A stretch of DNA of 64,000 nucleotides. It comes from Codonopsis lanceolata (lineage: Eukaryota; Streptophyta; Magnoliopsida; Asterales; Campanulaceae). The position numbers and the translations under genes were made by a program. Below the pieces are notes generated by a model, which saw only the letters and a program-made list of their open reading frames with translations, did no database searches and was not told where the DNA came from. Positions 13,437 to 25,549 of the stretch are shown in pieces. Numbering within the stretch: position 1 is the first letter of the stretch; each line of letters opens with the position of its first letter. The stretch covers positions 119,549,023 to 119,613,022 of the forward strand of contig CM028382.1 of NCBI GenBank assembly GCA_013146195.2. Direction: 5' to 3'.

Positions 13437-14289
13437 GAAGGCTCTGGCTTAAGAAATTCACACACCAAATACGCAGTAACACACCGCTGAAAGTTTACGC
13501 AATAAGAGTGCTGAGAGTTCCCCTCCTCCTATAAGCCTCAAAGCTCTGTCAAATCTCCCACAAACACAAAACCAACCGGTCAAAGTGAGCCTTAGCCCCC
13601 CAGCTAGGTTTCCACCCTATTATCCCAGTCCAAAAATCCCAAAAAGAGCAGTTGCTCTGCCCAAATCCAAAGGCCAAATCCGTCAAAAGTAAGCAGTTGC
13701 TCTGCCCGATTTCCGCCAGCAGCAAGCAAACAACAGCAAAAAAGCAAGGAGTTGCTCCGCCCATTTGACGGTGCCCAGAAGCAACTTTCGGAAGCAGTTA
13801 TTCTGCCCGAACCGCAGCAGCAAAAAAGACTCCCTCTCCCGAAAAGACAGAGCGAGCACACCAACGCTCTTGAAGGTGTGTCTTTAAGGGTTTTTATTAT
13901 AAAAGTGTTATTTTCATTCGGCCCAATGTAAAAAATATAAACTGTTATGATGTATGGATCTATGTAGAAAATAACATTAAAAAGAGCCATTATTATGGCC
14001 AAATATTTTTAAATGTATTTATAATTACTGGAAGAAGATGACTGCAAGTCTGTAAATAATGTAGACATGGATATATATCTTTTTAATACTTTATTTATTT
14101 GCTAGATAAATATAACAAGAAACATATTTTAGCCAAAAACTGTTTTGAGACCGAAAAGGCGAGGTGGGTGCCTAACCCTTTCCCGCCTCGTAACTTAGCC
14201 TCTGAACCCTTTTTACAAACTCTGGTTTATTTTTTGTTTTTCTTTGTTTCTCCTTAAAATAAAGATGGCACTCTGTTAAAACATTTTGG

Positions 14290-14840
14290 ATCACAGTGAG
14301 GCCCGCAACATCCTTTCTTGCATTTTTCCGTTTTCCCCTAAACAAAGGAAAATGAGAATGAAAGGGTGATGCATTTCCTGCATCTTGTTTTCCCCTAAAC
14401 AAGGGAGGATGAGATACAGGGAAACCCAAAGCACTCATAGCGATCCAAAATAAGCCTAAGGTCATGGTGAGGCTCGCAACATCTTTTTTTTGCACTTTTC
14501 TGTTTTCTCCTAAACAAGGGACGATGAGAATGAAAAGGGTGATGCATTTTATGTGCCTTGTCTTCCCCTAAACAAGGGAGGGTGAGATACGGAGAAACCC
14601 CAGAAACTCATAATGACTTAAGACAATTTTCGAAAAGTCCATAGTGAGGCAGTGCGTGTTCCCACGCGCTCTCGCAACATCATTTTTTTTTTTTTGCACT
14701 TTTCCGTTTTTCCTTGAACAAGGGACAATGGGAATGAAATGGGTGATGCATTTTCTGTATCTTATTTTCCCCTAAACAAAGAGGGTGAGATACGGAGAAA
14801 CCCAAAGCTCTCATAATTGACCAAAAGCTCACTCAGGTGA
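14290..14840 (+). repeat. About 180-bp LTR subrepeats, second group (3 copies)
   Basis: Three diverged head-to-tail copies of the same unit as at 12780-13150. Copy number differs between the two LTR copies, as expected from unequal exchange. Confidence 0.8.
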
Positions 14841-14967
14841 CCGAGGCGTATTCAACGCACTACACAAGGGATGATGAAATGGAAAGAGTGATGCTCCTTC
14901 CGCATGCCGCGTTCCACTAAAAAATGGAGCGCGGGGCACGGGAGGCGACCTTCCAGGGCACCCACAG

Positions 14968-14984
14968 TGGCGGCTCTGCTGGGG
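14968..14984 (+). other. Primer-binding site of the Ogre/Tat-like element
   Basis: TGGCGGCTCTGCTGGGG directly follows the LTR end. It is one base from TGGCGACTCTGCTGGGG, the site I associate with Ogre/Tat elements (tRNA-Arg type). The tRNA assignment is from memory. Confidence 0.6.
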
Positions 14985-15789
14985 TCGTCGTTTTTATTTT
15001 AAAGAAAATAAAAATGGAGGGCTAGACTCAATTTTCACAAAAAAAAAAAAAAAAAAAGAAGAAAAAATCAGTTTTCTTTAGCTTCTAGCTAAAATATGCT
15101 TATTATATTTCTTTAGCTTTTTAAATATTGCGTTCTTATATATCTGTGTATATATTTGTGGATATGATCCTCCATCTTACAGCAGTTTCGTTCTAGTTAT
15201 CGTTACACGTATATTTACAAAAAAAACAAAAAAAATGAATAAAATAGATTTCCGGACAGCATAACAAAAGGGGTTGGGGCTTTATTTTTATTATTGCTTT
15301 ATTTTGCTTTATATATCTGTTTGTTTTATTTATGTTGCGCAAAAAAAATTTAAAAAAAAATATTAATGTTCTTTTATTCTGTCATATTATTTGCACATCC
15401 ATCTATGTTCGCATTTTTTTATTATAAAAAAAATCTTCTTTCCTTTAATATCAATATGCTTGTTTTTTTTTCTTTTATATTTATTTGGCTTTCTGTGTGT
15501 GTATATAAGTTCAATAAAAAAAATCATTTTTCTAAAAGAAAGAAAAACAAATCGTTTTCCAAAAATAAAAAATATATATAAAGAAAGAGTTTTCAAAAAA
15601 AGGGGGGAAGAAATTCGTTGTCTAAAATTTTTTAAAAAAAGAATTCATCTCTTTAAAAAAAAAACTCATTTTCTCAAAGCAAAAGAAAAAAAATCGTTTT
15701 TGAAAAAAAATTCATTAAAATATATATATAATAATAATTTCGTTTATCAAAAAAAATGCTCAACAAAAATAAATTAGATAAAAAAAAAG

Positions 15790-15886
<97 letters not shown>

Positions 15887-17221
15887 CGTATTTTTCAAAA
15901 ACAAAAAACAAACTTGAAAGGGTTAAATGGGGATAAAAGACAAGAAGGAAACAAGAGGGGGTCTAAGTGCAAAAGAGGAAAAGTTGAAAGATCAAAATGA
16001 ACAAAAGGAAAAAGTCAACATTCACTATTATTGAATGACACGGCGCCCAAATTGTCTTTGGGTGGTGCCCTGCCTCCTCCTACGTGGCCCGTTCCCCATT
16101 TTGAATAATTTTGTCTGATGTTGGGTCCATTTTATTTGTTGGGCCGCCCATTTTTATCGTTTGGTGCACCCATTTTTCCTATTACTCCACCTTTCAAAAA
16201 AAAAAATCATCAAAAACAAAAAAAGTTTTCTTTCCTTTAAATCTTGTGTTGTGTTTATACATATTGAAATATTTGTTATTTTTCTTTGGTACCACTAATA
16301 ATTTTACAGGGGCTGAAAAATAAAAACAAATTGTTTATTTATCATTTACTCTCCTGAGAGGATTGTCCGAAGGTATATAATCGTCATATCTCATTTCAAA
16401 GATCGCAAAAGCAAAAAAAAATAGTTTTCTAATAAAAAATCATGTGTAATATTTTGTTCTCTTTTCCTTTAAAAAAATATATAATTGTTTCTTTTCGTAA
16501 AATAATAATAATAATAATAATAATAATTAGTTGAAAAATTAAAAAAAAAATTTTACTACTTTCTAGATGCCGCACACACGCGCACACATGTAGAAATATT
16601 ATGAACTGCTACCCTACACCATGACCAGCCTACCCCCTACATCAGCCAACGTTAAATTGCATATAGTTTCTCAGGACACTTCATAGACCGATCGGTTTTT
16701 ATATCTCTGAGTTATTGACCAGTCCTTATGCATAAAAAAAAAGGAAGCAAAAAAAAAATTGATGAATAAATATGCACAGGGACTGACCAATAATTTTCTG
16801 ATGTTCGACCTAGACCATTTCGAATGGTGGATCCCGGAAAGAGTATAGGCCATTCGCCTAAGATCAGTCCGATCTTGGGAAGTCGAAAGGCAGGTGAAAT
16901 ACGAGATTCCTATACTCTGAATAAAGAATCCACTATTCCAGGAATAGTCCTGAGACCGTCAAAACAAAGCGGGTGCTTGTCCGATCAATTGTAGGGAAAA
17001 TGAATAATAATAATATAAAAAAACTAATAAAGGCACGCTGTACTCCAAACCCAGAAAGCCTTAAGCCAATCCTTTCTGATACCTCCAAGCCCCTTTTCCT
17101 CTGAAACCTAGCCTGAGTTTGGAAATGAAAAGATAGCACCGATCGTTTGATACGAGAAACAGGCACAGAGGTTAGATCGAAAAATATCATAATCGGTGGA
17201 GAAAATACGAATTTGGACAGA
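14985..17221 (+). other. Leader of the Ogre/Tat-like element, AT-rich, no gene
   Basis: Very A- and T-rich DNA with poly-A and poly-T runs; the reading frames in it are low-complexity lysine, phenylalanine or isoleucine-tyrosine runs and are not genes. It holds an AT dinucleotide tract (15793-15881). The stretch from about 15910 to 16110 repeats LTR-like wording ('taagtgcaaaag', 'cggcgccca') and may be a further LTR fragment. A TAA trinucleotide run lies at 16501-16525. Confidence 0.6.
15793..15881. repeat. (AT)n microsatellite, about 89 bp
   Basis: Uninterrupted AT dinucleotide run in the leader of the Ty3 element. Confidence 0.95.
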
Positions 17222-18912
17222 ATGGCCGCCGAAAATGAACAGTCTACAGCGGATACTGATACAGGGGCTCCCGGGTTCGCTGCTACTCCGGCCATGCAGC
17301 AATGGTTAGATCAAAAACTGGATGCACAGAATGATCGCATAATGAGCCAGATGGCAAAACTCGTGCAAGGTCCAAAACCTAGTGTTGAGGGAACCTCTTT
17401 CCCTGCAGCCCCTCAAGAAGCATCTACTCTTCATGCTCCTCTAAACCCAAATCCTCAATCAAACACTAACCTTCCACCAACCGCTGGCACCCCAATCACC
17501 AATTTCTCACCAAATACCTATTATTACCAAAGTTTCAACCCTTTCTTGCCAAACCTAACATGTCCTCTCCCAAATAACAATATACCCCAGAATCCAAATA
17601 ACCTTCCATTTCCCATTGTCAATCCACTCCAAAATAACCCACATATAGACCCCAGGAACCATATCCAGTCAGGACAAGTAGCAACTTATTTACCCTTCAA
17701 TAATCCTGGTCATCAGGCAGAAGCCGCCAAAAACCCACCTCTCCAAAATCCTTACCAGAACCCTTACCAAACGCGTCCTCAAAATCCTTACCAAATGCCA
17801 CAGCCAAAAATAAACCCAGTTTTCCCCAATCCTTCCAACATGTACCAAAACCCAGCACCTCCTCCCACAAAATTGGAGGCAGATATGGAGAACCTAAAAA
17901 GTATGATGCACAAGGTCTTGAATAGAGGGAAATTTTCTACGCGGGCATTAACACTAAAACCTTCAGCCATACTACGCTCAAGTTTCAAAATGCTCAACAT
18001 AGAAAAATTCGATGGGACTGGATGCCCTATCTCCCACCTAAAATCTTATTCTACTGGCATGCAATCAAGAGGGGCTAGTTTCGAAGCAATGGCCTCCAAT
18101 TTTCACCTTACCTTGATAGGGGCTGCTAAGCAATGGTTAATGCTAGCAGATGACAGCACCATGGGTACTTGGGACCAAATAGCTGAGGGGTTTTTAGAAA
18201 GGTACAAAGATAATACTACCCCCAAAAATAAAAGAGATCTTGAATCATGCACCCAAAGGGAAAAAGAAACATGTGCTGAGTTTGCAGCAAGGTGGAAAAG
18301 AAAATTAGCCCAGACACTCGACAGACCTGATCCGGCTGAGTCATGCAGAATGTTCATCAAGAACCTCCAGCTCATTTACCTGGAACACTTGCGGTATCTC
18401 CCCTATAGCAATTTTAAAGAAATAGTAGAGATATGAGTCCGTATTGACGAAGATATACGCAAAGGATCCTTAGAAATCGGTACACCTCCAAGTTCATTCT
18501 ACTATTCTGGATCAGAGGAAGAATCTACGGAAGAAGTCAACGTTGTAGAAAGAATCACGGGTGAAAAATACAGTAGTGTGCCATGGTCATATGGGACAAA
18601 CAAATCTGCCAATTCTGTTGAGGGAAGCAGTAACACTGACAGAAGCTGCATAAGACCTTACGAAGGAAACAGAAGGCATTTCGATGAATTGTATGCCCCA
18701 ATGTCACAGATCCTACAAGGGTTAACAACACAAGAAGTCCTTAAGCCCCTTGAAAACTACAAACCTCCAAACCCATTACCTGCCAAATGGAACCGCAACA
18801 AGTATTGTGAATACCACCAATCCAGTGGCCATATCACCGACAAATGATTCTCACTCAGGAATGATATCCAAGACCTTATCAATGATAAAATCATTGAGAT
18901 GCCGCACCCATG
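17222..18912 (+). pseudogene. Ogre/Tat-like gag pseudogene
   Basis: One frame runs from ATG 17222 (MAAENEQ) through a long proline/asparagine-rich part with NPYQ repeats (residues about 80-220) to a gag core: FKMLNIEKFDGTGCPISHL, AAKQWLMLADDS, then FLERYKDNTTP and ETCAEFAARWKRKLAQ. It continues after a TGA at 18434 into RPYEGNRRHFDELYAPMSQI and a zinc-finger-like YCEYHQSSGH. A second TGA at 18845 stands where this lineage has cysteine. These phrases are characteristic of the Tat/Ogre gag. An upstream in-frame ATG at 17147 was not chosen because similarity begins only at MAAE. Two stops make it non-functional; nothing after it reads as protease, reverse transcriptase or integrase. Confidence 0.85.
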
Positions 18913-19781
18913 ATTGTTTCTGATAAAAAGTGATCAAGCATCGTTCAAAGGAACAAAGAATTCGGATATGACAGAACTTAGTACAAGAAGTTGTTGGCCA
19001 CTCAGGGAAAGACAATGGAAAGCCATTAAGACTCGTCAAACCCTAGAATACCCTTGTGTATACGCCTCCAAAAACCCTTTTTACCTTTGAATCTCCTCTT
19101 GCCAAATAAAATCTCCAGGAAACAACTCTTTTTCAACTCAGCGTCAGTTTTCGTAGATTGTCTATATATATTTTCTTTTTCAGGTCACCTATTTCCGAGT
19201 ATCCCTGGAAAAGTTTTCTTTTGACGGATGATAAGTTGACTCCCTTAAAACACCTAAATCTACACGAGTTGATAATTATTCATCCAAAAGATTTGGACCC
19301 GCAAACTATTTAAAACGCATGAAATTCAAAGCAGACAAGGCGTCTTGACCGGAATCACCTTCGACCCATTGCGGCCGAGCTGTTAGTAGCGTACTGGGGC
19401 TTTCCACCATACACCTAGAAGCCTGTTTTTAGTCCACCTTATGCCCTACTGAAACTAAGACCTTCCAAATATCCCCAGCCAAGCAACTACCCACATGATT
19501 TGGCTTCCCAAAAACTGGGGCTGTATCGCCTTTTTATCCACCAAGAATGATTATCCCTTTGTCCCAAAAAGAGAGATGACATTCCCCAAGTACTATGATG
19601 ATGCTCAAAAAAAGAAAACAAACAAAAAAACAAACAAAAAAGAAAACAAAAAAAGAAAAAAAAATCTCTCTGGAGGAAGTCCATCATTTGTCCATCTTCT
19701 TCTTACCCAAACTAGTTTAGAGGTGAATAGAAAATAGCTTAGGTACTGAATTGTGTTCATATAATCAAGTCTGTTATGTTG
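18913..19781 (+). mobile_element. Degenerate 3' remnant of the Ty3 element, no coding capacity
   Basis: The sequence follows the gag pseudogene without any recognisable pol, so several kilobases seem deleted. Phrases such as 'gcggccgagctgttagtagc' and 'actggggctttccacc' look like the poorly conserved 3' region of such elements. An A-rich low-complexity run (19605-19660) is present. No 3' LTR matching 11554-14966 follows. Confidence 0.45.
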
Positions 19782-19838
19782 CCTACGATCAGTGGCGGAT
19801 CCAGGAATAATATTGACCGGTGTCTAAAATTTTAACTA

Positions 19839-20100
19839 CTCCCTCCGTTCCAAAATATATGAAAATTTGGGAATTTTCACACAGATTAAGGAAACATATT
19901 GTAAAGACTAAACTACCCCTAGTCAAACATTAATGAGGTGTCTTGATATTCTTGCCCAAAGAGCCAAACACAAGTTACAGAGTTAATAAATCTGGGTAGA
20001 ATTGGAAAAAAAAATGAAAAAAGTTCCTTAAAAATTAATAAGTGTCATCTATTATGGAACAAAAAAACACTCTCGAAACATCATATATTTTGAGACGGAG
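19839..20100. mobile_element. Stowaway-like MITE nested in the hAT element
   Basis: Terminal repeats begin CTCCCTCCGTTCCAAAATAT and, inverted, CTCCGTCTCAAAATAT, flanked by TA at 19837-19838 and 20101-20102. These are the usual Stowaway (Tc1/mariner) ends. It must have inserted after the hAT element. Confidence 0.88.
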
Positions 20101-20123
20101 TATTACATAAAAAAATATAGAAA

Positions 20124-20339
20124 TTACAATTGTCCTTTATGCATTTTCATACATTGAAAACACGTAATTACATCATCATCACTAACATTCATTATTAACA
20201 TGTCTTTTTCGATATAACATACAAGAGAATCATTTAAAAATTGATCGAACATTCGATTTTGTAAATCCGTCTTGACAATATTCATTACAGAGAATTTGGG
20301 AGGGTCCAATAAATTTTTTTTGAGGGGTCCAATTGTCAA
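20124..20339 (-). pseudogene. hAT transposase C-terminal dimerisation-domain fragment
   Basis: The 71-codon frame holds FSVMNIVKTDLQNRM, DQFLNDSLVCYIEKD and SDDDVITCFQ. This is the layout of the conserved C-terminal hAT dimerisation region (S.MNIIKT.LRN.M, then CY.E). No catalytic part remains, so it is a relic of the parental transposase. Confidence 0.8.
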
Positions 20340-20425
20340 ATATCACAAATCTACTCCAAATTTCTTTTTTGGGCGGTGTCCATGGACACCCATAAGTCTA
20401 ATGTGGATCCGCCACTGCCTACGAT

Positions 20426-20736
20426 GTGCTTGATGTTTGGCCTCTAAAAAAATGAATCTCCTCATTTTAAATTTTTGTAGATAGCCACTGTAGTAATTAA
20501 TTAATTTTCCGCTCTAATTTAAAATTTTTAACGTATGGCCGAACAATACCCGAATAATTGCCAAACATGTATTCGAGTTTGGTTGCTATATCGATTTTTT
20601 CTAGAATAATTTTTGAATTTTGATTTTTTTCCCCATATCAAGTCTGTTTTATTAAAGTATGTTATATTTGTGCTTAAGTTAATATTTAAGCTCTTTCTTT
20701 AATGTTTTGATTTTAATTTCTCTTCTTTAATATAGA
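20426..20736. other. Short intergenic stretch, no gene
   Basis: T-rich DNA between the hAT element and the first Helitron-like unit. Nothing recognisable. Confidence 0.6.
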
Positions 20737-20749
20737 CTAGTTATTTAGC

Positions 20750-20766
20750 CCGTGCTATGCACGGGT
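20750..20766 (-). other. Helitron-type terminal hairpin
   Basis: Seven-base stem CCCGTGC/GCACGGG with a three-base loop, eight bases before the CTAG end at 20737-20740 on the minus strand. Confidence 0.65.
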
Positions 20767-20773
20767 AAAATAT

Positions 20774-20809
<36 letters not shown>

Positions 20810-20899
20810 TTGTAATAATGATATAACTTTTAGACATTATAATTAGATTGTTAATCTCTTCCATTGTTATAATTATTTTTATAGTGTTAATACTATTAA

Positions 20900-21480
20900 A
20901 TAATTTTTTTTTACCTAAATACTTTTAAAATTAATATAAGTTTCTAGCTAACGTGAGATACATATTTTGTATTAATAATGATAGTAGTTTTTTTTATCTA
21001 AAGACTTTTAAAATTAACATTTAACTTGATAATAATATTAGAAGTCATTTTGTTAAAAACTTTTAAAATCATAATTCATTTTTAAACAATGTAAGATACA
21101 CATCTTCTATTGATAATAGTAGTAGAAGTTTTTTATCAAAAAAACTTTGAAACCCAACATCACTTTATAACAAATATATGCTACATCTTTTCAAATAGTA
21201 ATTAATAATAATATTTTTAATACAAACATCAATTTCTAACCAATGTGTGATACATCTCTTCTATTGGTAATAATAGTAGAATATTTTCTATCAATGTGAG
21301 ATACATCTCTCGTGAAAGTGAAAGTCTTTAGTCTAAAGACTTTAAAATCTAACATTTTATTTTTGAACAATGTGTTATACATCTCTTTTCTTGGTAATAA
21401 TATAAAATAATTTAAACTCAACATCATTTCTAGCCAATGTGAGATATACATCTTCTAATGGTAATAATGGTAAAAATCTT
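20900..21480. repeat. Diverged short tandem units ('ccaatgtgagatac' family), block 1
   Basis: Each unit reads roughly 'aacatca.tttctaaccaatgtg', 'gatacatc.cttctat', 'tggtaataatagtaga', and units recur about every 60-75 bp. Equivalent blocks lie at 22520-22950, 24360-25385 and 26395-26810. Confidence 0.75.
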
Positions 21481-21726
21481 TTATCAAATGTGTATAAGTA
21501 AAAATCATTTTCTATGGTTCTGTCATCTCACCACCTTTGGATAAATCTTCATTTTAAAGCATCCATGTGGAAGCTTTAAAAACTTTTGGTTTTCTAGTGA
21601 CTTTGAAAATCAACATCACTTTCCAACCAATGTATGATACACTTCTTCTATTGGTACTTAATAATAGAATTTTTAAAACCAACATCAATTTCTAACCAAT
21701 GTGGGATACATCTCATCTATTGTTGA

Positions 21727-22291
21727 AAAATTAGTGTTTTTAGTGAAATAAATTGTGCAACTTAAGACACGAATTTCTTTACGTGTCATTTGTTTGTTGA
21801 CGAAGGTAATTGCGCAAATGTGTTCTACTCTGTGAGAGCATCAAAATGATATATTTATTTGTCCAAATCGAGTTTTTGATAATAAGATATCAAGACTTAA
21901 AGTATAATACTTGTTAAAACAATTAGTGTTTTTAGTGAGAGAAATTGTGCAACTTGAGGCACAAATTTCTTTACGTGTCATTTGTTTGTTGGCGGTAAAT
22001 GTAAGCAAATGTGTTCTACTCGGTAAGAGCATCGAAATGATATATTTATTTGTCCAAATTGAGTTTTGGATGAATAAGATATCAAGAGTTAAAGTATAAT
22101 ACTTATTAAAAAATTAGTGTTTTTAGTGAAAGAAATTGTGCAACTTGAGACACAAATTTCTTTACGTGTCATTTGTTTATTGACAAAAGTAATTGTGCAA
22201 ATGTGTTCTACTCGTCAAGAACATCGAAATGATATATTTATTTGTCCAAATCAAGTTTTGGATGAATAAGATATCAAAACTTAAAGTATGA
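21727..22291. repeat. About 190-bp tandem unit, triple array 1
   Basis: Three head-to-tail copies starting 'attagtgtttttagtgaa', with 'gcaacttgaggcac', 'tttctttacgtgtcatttg', 'caaatgtgttctactcg' and 'gatatatttatttgtccaaa'. The third unit of each triple differs in the same way ('tcgtcaagaacatcg'), so triples were copied as a block. Confidence 0.9.
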
Positions 22292-22415
22292 TGTTAAACG
22301 TGAGTCATTAAAAGTAATATCTAACCTTGAAGAGTTTTATCTCACATTGGTTAGAAGTAATGTTAGTTATAATTTTTTTTAAATATAAGTCTTCTACTAT
22401 TGAAAATAGAAGAAG

Positions 22416-22473
<58 letters not shown>
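22416..22473. repeat. (TA)n microsatellite
   Basis: AT dinucleotide run inside the Helitron-like unit. Confidence 0.95.
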
Positions 22474-22475
<2 letters not shown>

Positions 22476-22957
22476 TATATTGCTAATAATAGTAAGTCTT
22501 TTATATAATCTTAAATAAAATAATTAAAAATCAACATCATTTTTTAACCAATGTGAGATATACATCATCTATTGGTAATAATGGTAGAAGTTTTTTTTAT
22601 CAAAAAACTTTGAAAACAAACATCACTTTATTACAAATGTATGATACATCTTTTCAATTAGTAATTAATAATATTATTTTTAATATAAACATCAATTTCT
22701 AATCAATGTGTGATACATCTCTTCTATTAGTAATAATAGTAGAATATTTTGTAACCATGTGAGATACATCTCTTGTAAAAGTGAAAGTTTTTAGTTTAAA
22801 GACTTTAAAATCTAACATTTTATTTTTAAACAATGTGTTATACATATCTTTTATTGGTAATAATATAAAATAATTTAAACTCAACATCATTTTCTAGCCA
22901 ATGCGAGATATACATCTTCTATTGGTAATAATGATATATATATATATATATATAAAG

Positions 22958-24045
22958 TTTGTGAGAAGCATTATAGTTGTGTCACCTCACTACCTTTGGA
23001 TAAATCTTTATTCTAAAGCATCCATGTGGAAACTTTAAAAACTTTCGGTTTTCTAGTGACTTTGAAAATCAACATCACTTTCCAACCAATGTATGATGCA
23101 TTTCTTCTATTGGTACTTAATAATAGAATTTTTAAAACCAACATCAATTTCTAACCAATGTGGGATACATCTCATCTATTGTTGAAAAATTAGTGTTTTT
23201 AGTGAAATAAATTGTTCAACTTGAGGCACGAATTTCTTTACGTGTCATTTGTTTGTTGACGAAGGTAATTGCACAAATGTGTTCTACTCGGTGAGAGCAT
23301 CAAAATTATATATTTATTTGTCCAAATCGAGTTTTTGATAATAAGATATCAAGACTTAAAGTATAATATTTGTTAAAAGAATTAGTGTTTTTAGTGAGAG
23401 GAATTGTGCAACTTGAGGCACGAATTTCTTTACGTGTCATTTGTTTGTTGGCAAAGGTAATTGCTCAAATGTGTTCTACTCGGTGAGAGCATCGAAATGA
23501 TATATTTATTTGTCCAAATCGAGTTTTGGATGAATAAGATATCAAAAGTTAAAGTATAATACTTATTAAAAAATTAGTATTTTTAGTGAAAAAATTGTGC
23601 AACTTGAGGCATAAATTTCTTTACGTGTCATTTGTTTGTTGACAAAAGTAATTGTGCAAATGTGTTCTACTCGTCAAGAACATCGAAATGATATATTTAT
23701 TTGTCCAAATCAAGTTTTTGATGAGTAAGATATCAAAGCTTAAAGTATGATGTTAAAAGTGAGTCATTAGAAGTAATATCTAACCTTGAAGAGTTTTATC
23801 CCACATTGGTTAGAAGTAATGTTAGTTGTAAAAGTTTTTAAATATAAGTCTTCTACTATTGACAATAGAAGAAGTTATATATACTAATACTAATACCGCT
23901 TATCATATTGATTATTATTATTATGTATTATTATTAGCTAATGGCTAGAAACCAAAGTTTTTAAAACTTTCCACATGGATGCTTTAGAATGAAGATTTAT
24001 CTAAAGGTGGTGAGGTGGCAAACCATAGTGCTCCTCACCAACTTT
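22958..24045. repeat. Foldback segment with about 105-bp inverted ends, copy A
   Basis: The left arm (22958-23060, 'cacctcactacctttggata', 'aaagcatccatgtggaaac') is the inverse complement of the right arm (23936-24045). Between them lie short units and triple array 2 (23184-23753). A second complete copy is at 26815-27916. Left-arm pieces alone occur at 21510-21600 and 25384-25430. Confidence 0.8.
23184..23753. repeat. About 190-bp tandem unit, triple array 2
   Basis: Three copies of the same unit as at 21727-22291, with the same unit order. Confidence 0.9.
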
Positions 24046-24048
24046 AAA

Positions 24049-24087
<39 letters not shown>

Positions 24088-24133
24088 TGATTCTCATTTC
24101 TTTTCTTTGTTCCTTTCTTTATGGGTCATCTTT

Positions 24134-24233
24134 NNNNNNNNNNNNNNNNNNNNNNNNNNNNNNNNNNNNNNNNNNNNNNNNNNNNNNNNNNNNNNNNNNN
24201 NNNNNNNNNNNNNNNNNNNNNNNNNNNNNNNNN
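24134..24233. other. Assembly gap (100 N)
   Basis: A run of exactly 100 N lies at the junction of the two repeat units. The true length is unknown; the 3' terminus of copy 2 would be expected here. Confidence 0.99.
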
Positions 24234-25549
24234 AATAATGATATATATATATTTGTAATAATAATATAACTTTTAGACATTATAATTAGATTGTTAATCT
24301 CTTCTATTGTTATAATATTTTTTATATTGTTACTAATATTAAACGATTTTTTACCTAAATACTTTTAAAATTAATATAAGTTTCTAGCTAACGTGAGATA
24401 CATATTTTGTATTAATAATAATAGTAATTTTTTTAATCTAAAGACTTTTAAAATTAACATTTAACTTGATAATAATATTAGAAGTCATTTTGTTAAAAAC
24501 TTTTAAAATCATAATTCATTTTTAAACAATGAGATACTTATTTTATATTTTTATTGGTAATGAAAGTTTAAGTCTTTTATCTAAAGACTTTAAAACCAAC
24601 ACCACATTCTAACCATGTGGTATACATATTTTCTATTAGTAATAATAGTAGGATAAAAAGACTTTTTAAACAATATTCATTTCTAAACAATGTGGATACA
24701 TATTTTCTATTGGTAATAACAAAAAATGTCTTTATCTAATGACTTTTATAACCAATACTCATTTCTAAATAATATGAGATACATTTCTTGTAACCAATGT
24801 GAGATACATCATCTAAAAACTTTTTAAACCAATATCACTTTATAACCAATGTGAAATATTCTTCTATTGCTAATAATTGTAGACTTTTAAAATCAACATC
24901 ACTCTCTAACCAATGTAATACATATCCTCATTTGGTAATAATAGAAGAAGTCTTTTATTTTAAAAAATTTATAACCAACATCTCTTCCTAAATAATGTGG
25001 GATACATCTCTTCTATTACATTGACGATAAAAGTAAAAGTCTTTTATCTAAAGACTTTAAAACTAACATCATTTTTAGCAAATGTAAGATATCTCTTCTA
25101 TTAGTAATAATAGTAAAAACTCTTTTTTTTATCTAAAATTAAAATAAACAACATCACTTTCTAACCAATGTGAGATATACATATTCTATTGATAATAATG
25201 GTAGAAGTCTTCTCTATTTAAAGACTTTAAAAACAAACATTACCTCTACCAAATGTATGATACATCTATTCTATTGGTAATAATAGTATTTTTAAAACCA
25301 ACATTAATTTATAGCCAATGTGTGATACATCTTTTCTATTGATAATAATAGTAGAATACTTTGTAACCAATGTGAAATACTTGCATCCATGTGGAAGCTT
25401 TAAAAACTTTTGGTTTTCAAGTGACTTTGAAAATCAACATCACTTTCCAACTAATGTATGATGCATTTCTTCTATTGATACTTAATAATAGAATTTTTAA
25501 AACCAACATCAATTTCTAACCAATGTGGGATACATCTCTTCTATTGTTG

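Larger units (their letters stand above)
11554..14966 (+). mobile_element. LTR block of an Ogre/Tat-like Ty3 retrotransposon (at least two rearranged LTR copies)
   Basis: Starts TGTAGACACC and ends CCCACA just before a primer-binding site. Internally 11815-12660 and about 13310-14200 are parallel copies (each with TATAAATA, an 'acaaaaccaacc' leader, 'gccattattatggcc' and 'cgaaagg/aaggcgag'), so at least two LTRs are fused. A near-copy of the LTR end lies around 13255-13308. About 180-bp subrepeats are included. Multi-kilobase LTRs with internal repeats are typical of the Ogre/Tat lineage. Confidence 0.7.
19790..20417 (-). mobile_element. hAT transposon remnant with 8-bp TSD
   Basis: The ends are CAGTGGCGGATCCA and its inverted complement (14-bp terminal inverted repeat), flanked by perfect 8-bp duplications CCTACGAT at 19782-19789 and 20418-20425. 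Eight-bp TSDs and CAGTGGCGGA-type ends fit hAT elements. It is only 628 bp long, with a piece of transposase coding sequence on the minus strand and a MITE inserted inside. Confidence 0.92.
20737..24090 (-). mobile_element. Helitron-like non-autonomous unit, copy 1
   Basis: Read on the minus strand, the 3' end is a hairpin CCCGTGC-ATA-GCACGGG, eight bases, then CTAG followed by T, which is the classic Helitron terminus. A possible 5' end is TC after A at 24090. No helicase or Rep protein is encoded. The body is made of 'ccaatgtgagatac...ttctattggtaataa' units, two triple arrays of an about 190-bp unit, AT runs and inverted repeats. The family call rests mainly on the 3' end. Confidence 0.5.

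Noticed and set aside
15366..15904. Open frames rich in lysine/phenylalanine or isoleucine-tyrosine
   Set aside because: They translate poly-A, poly-T and (AT)n tracts in the retroelement leader and have no protein character.
17147..17221. Upstream ATG as start of the Ty3 gag
   Set aside because: The extra 25 residues have no gag-like character and the family-like N-terminus begins at MAAE (17222).
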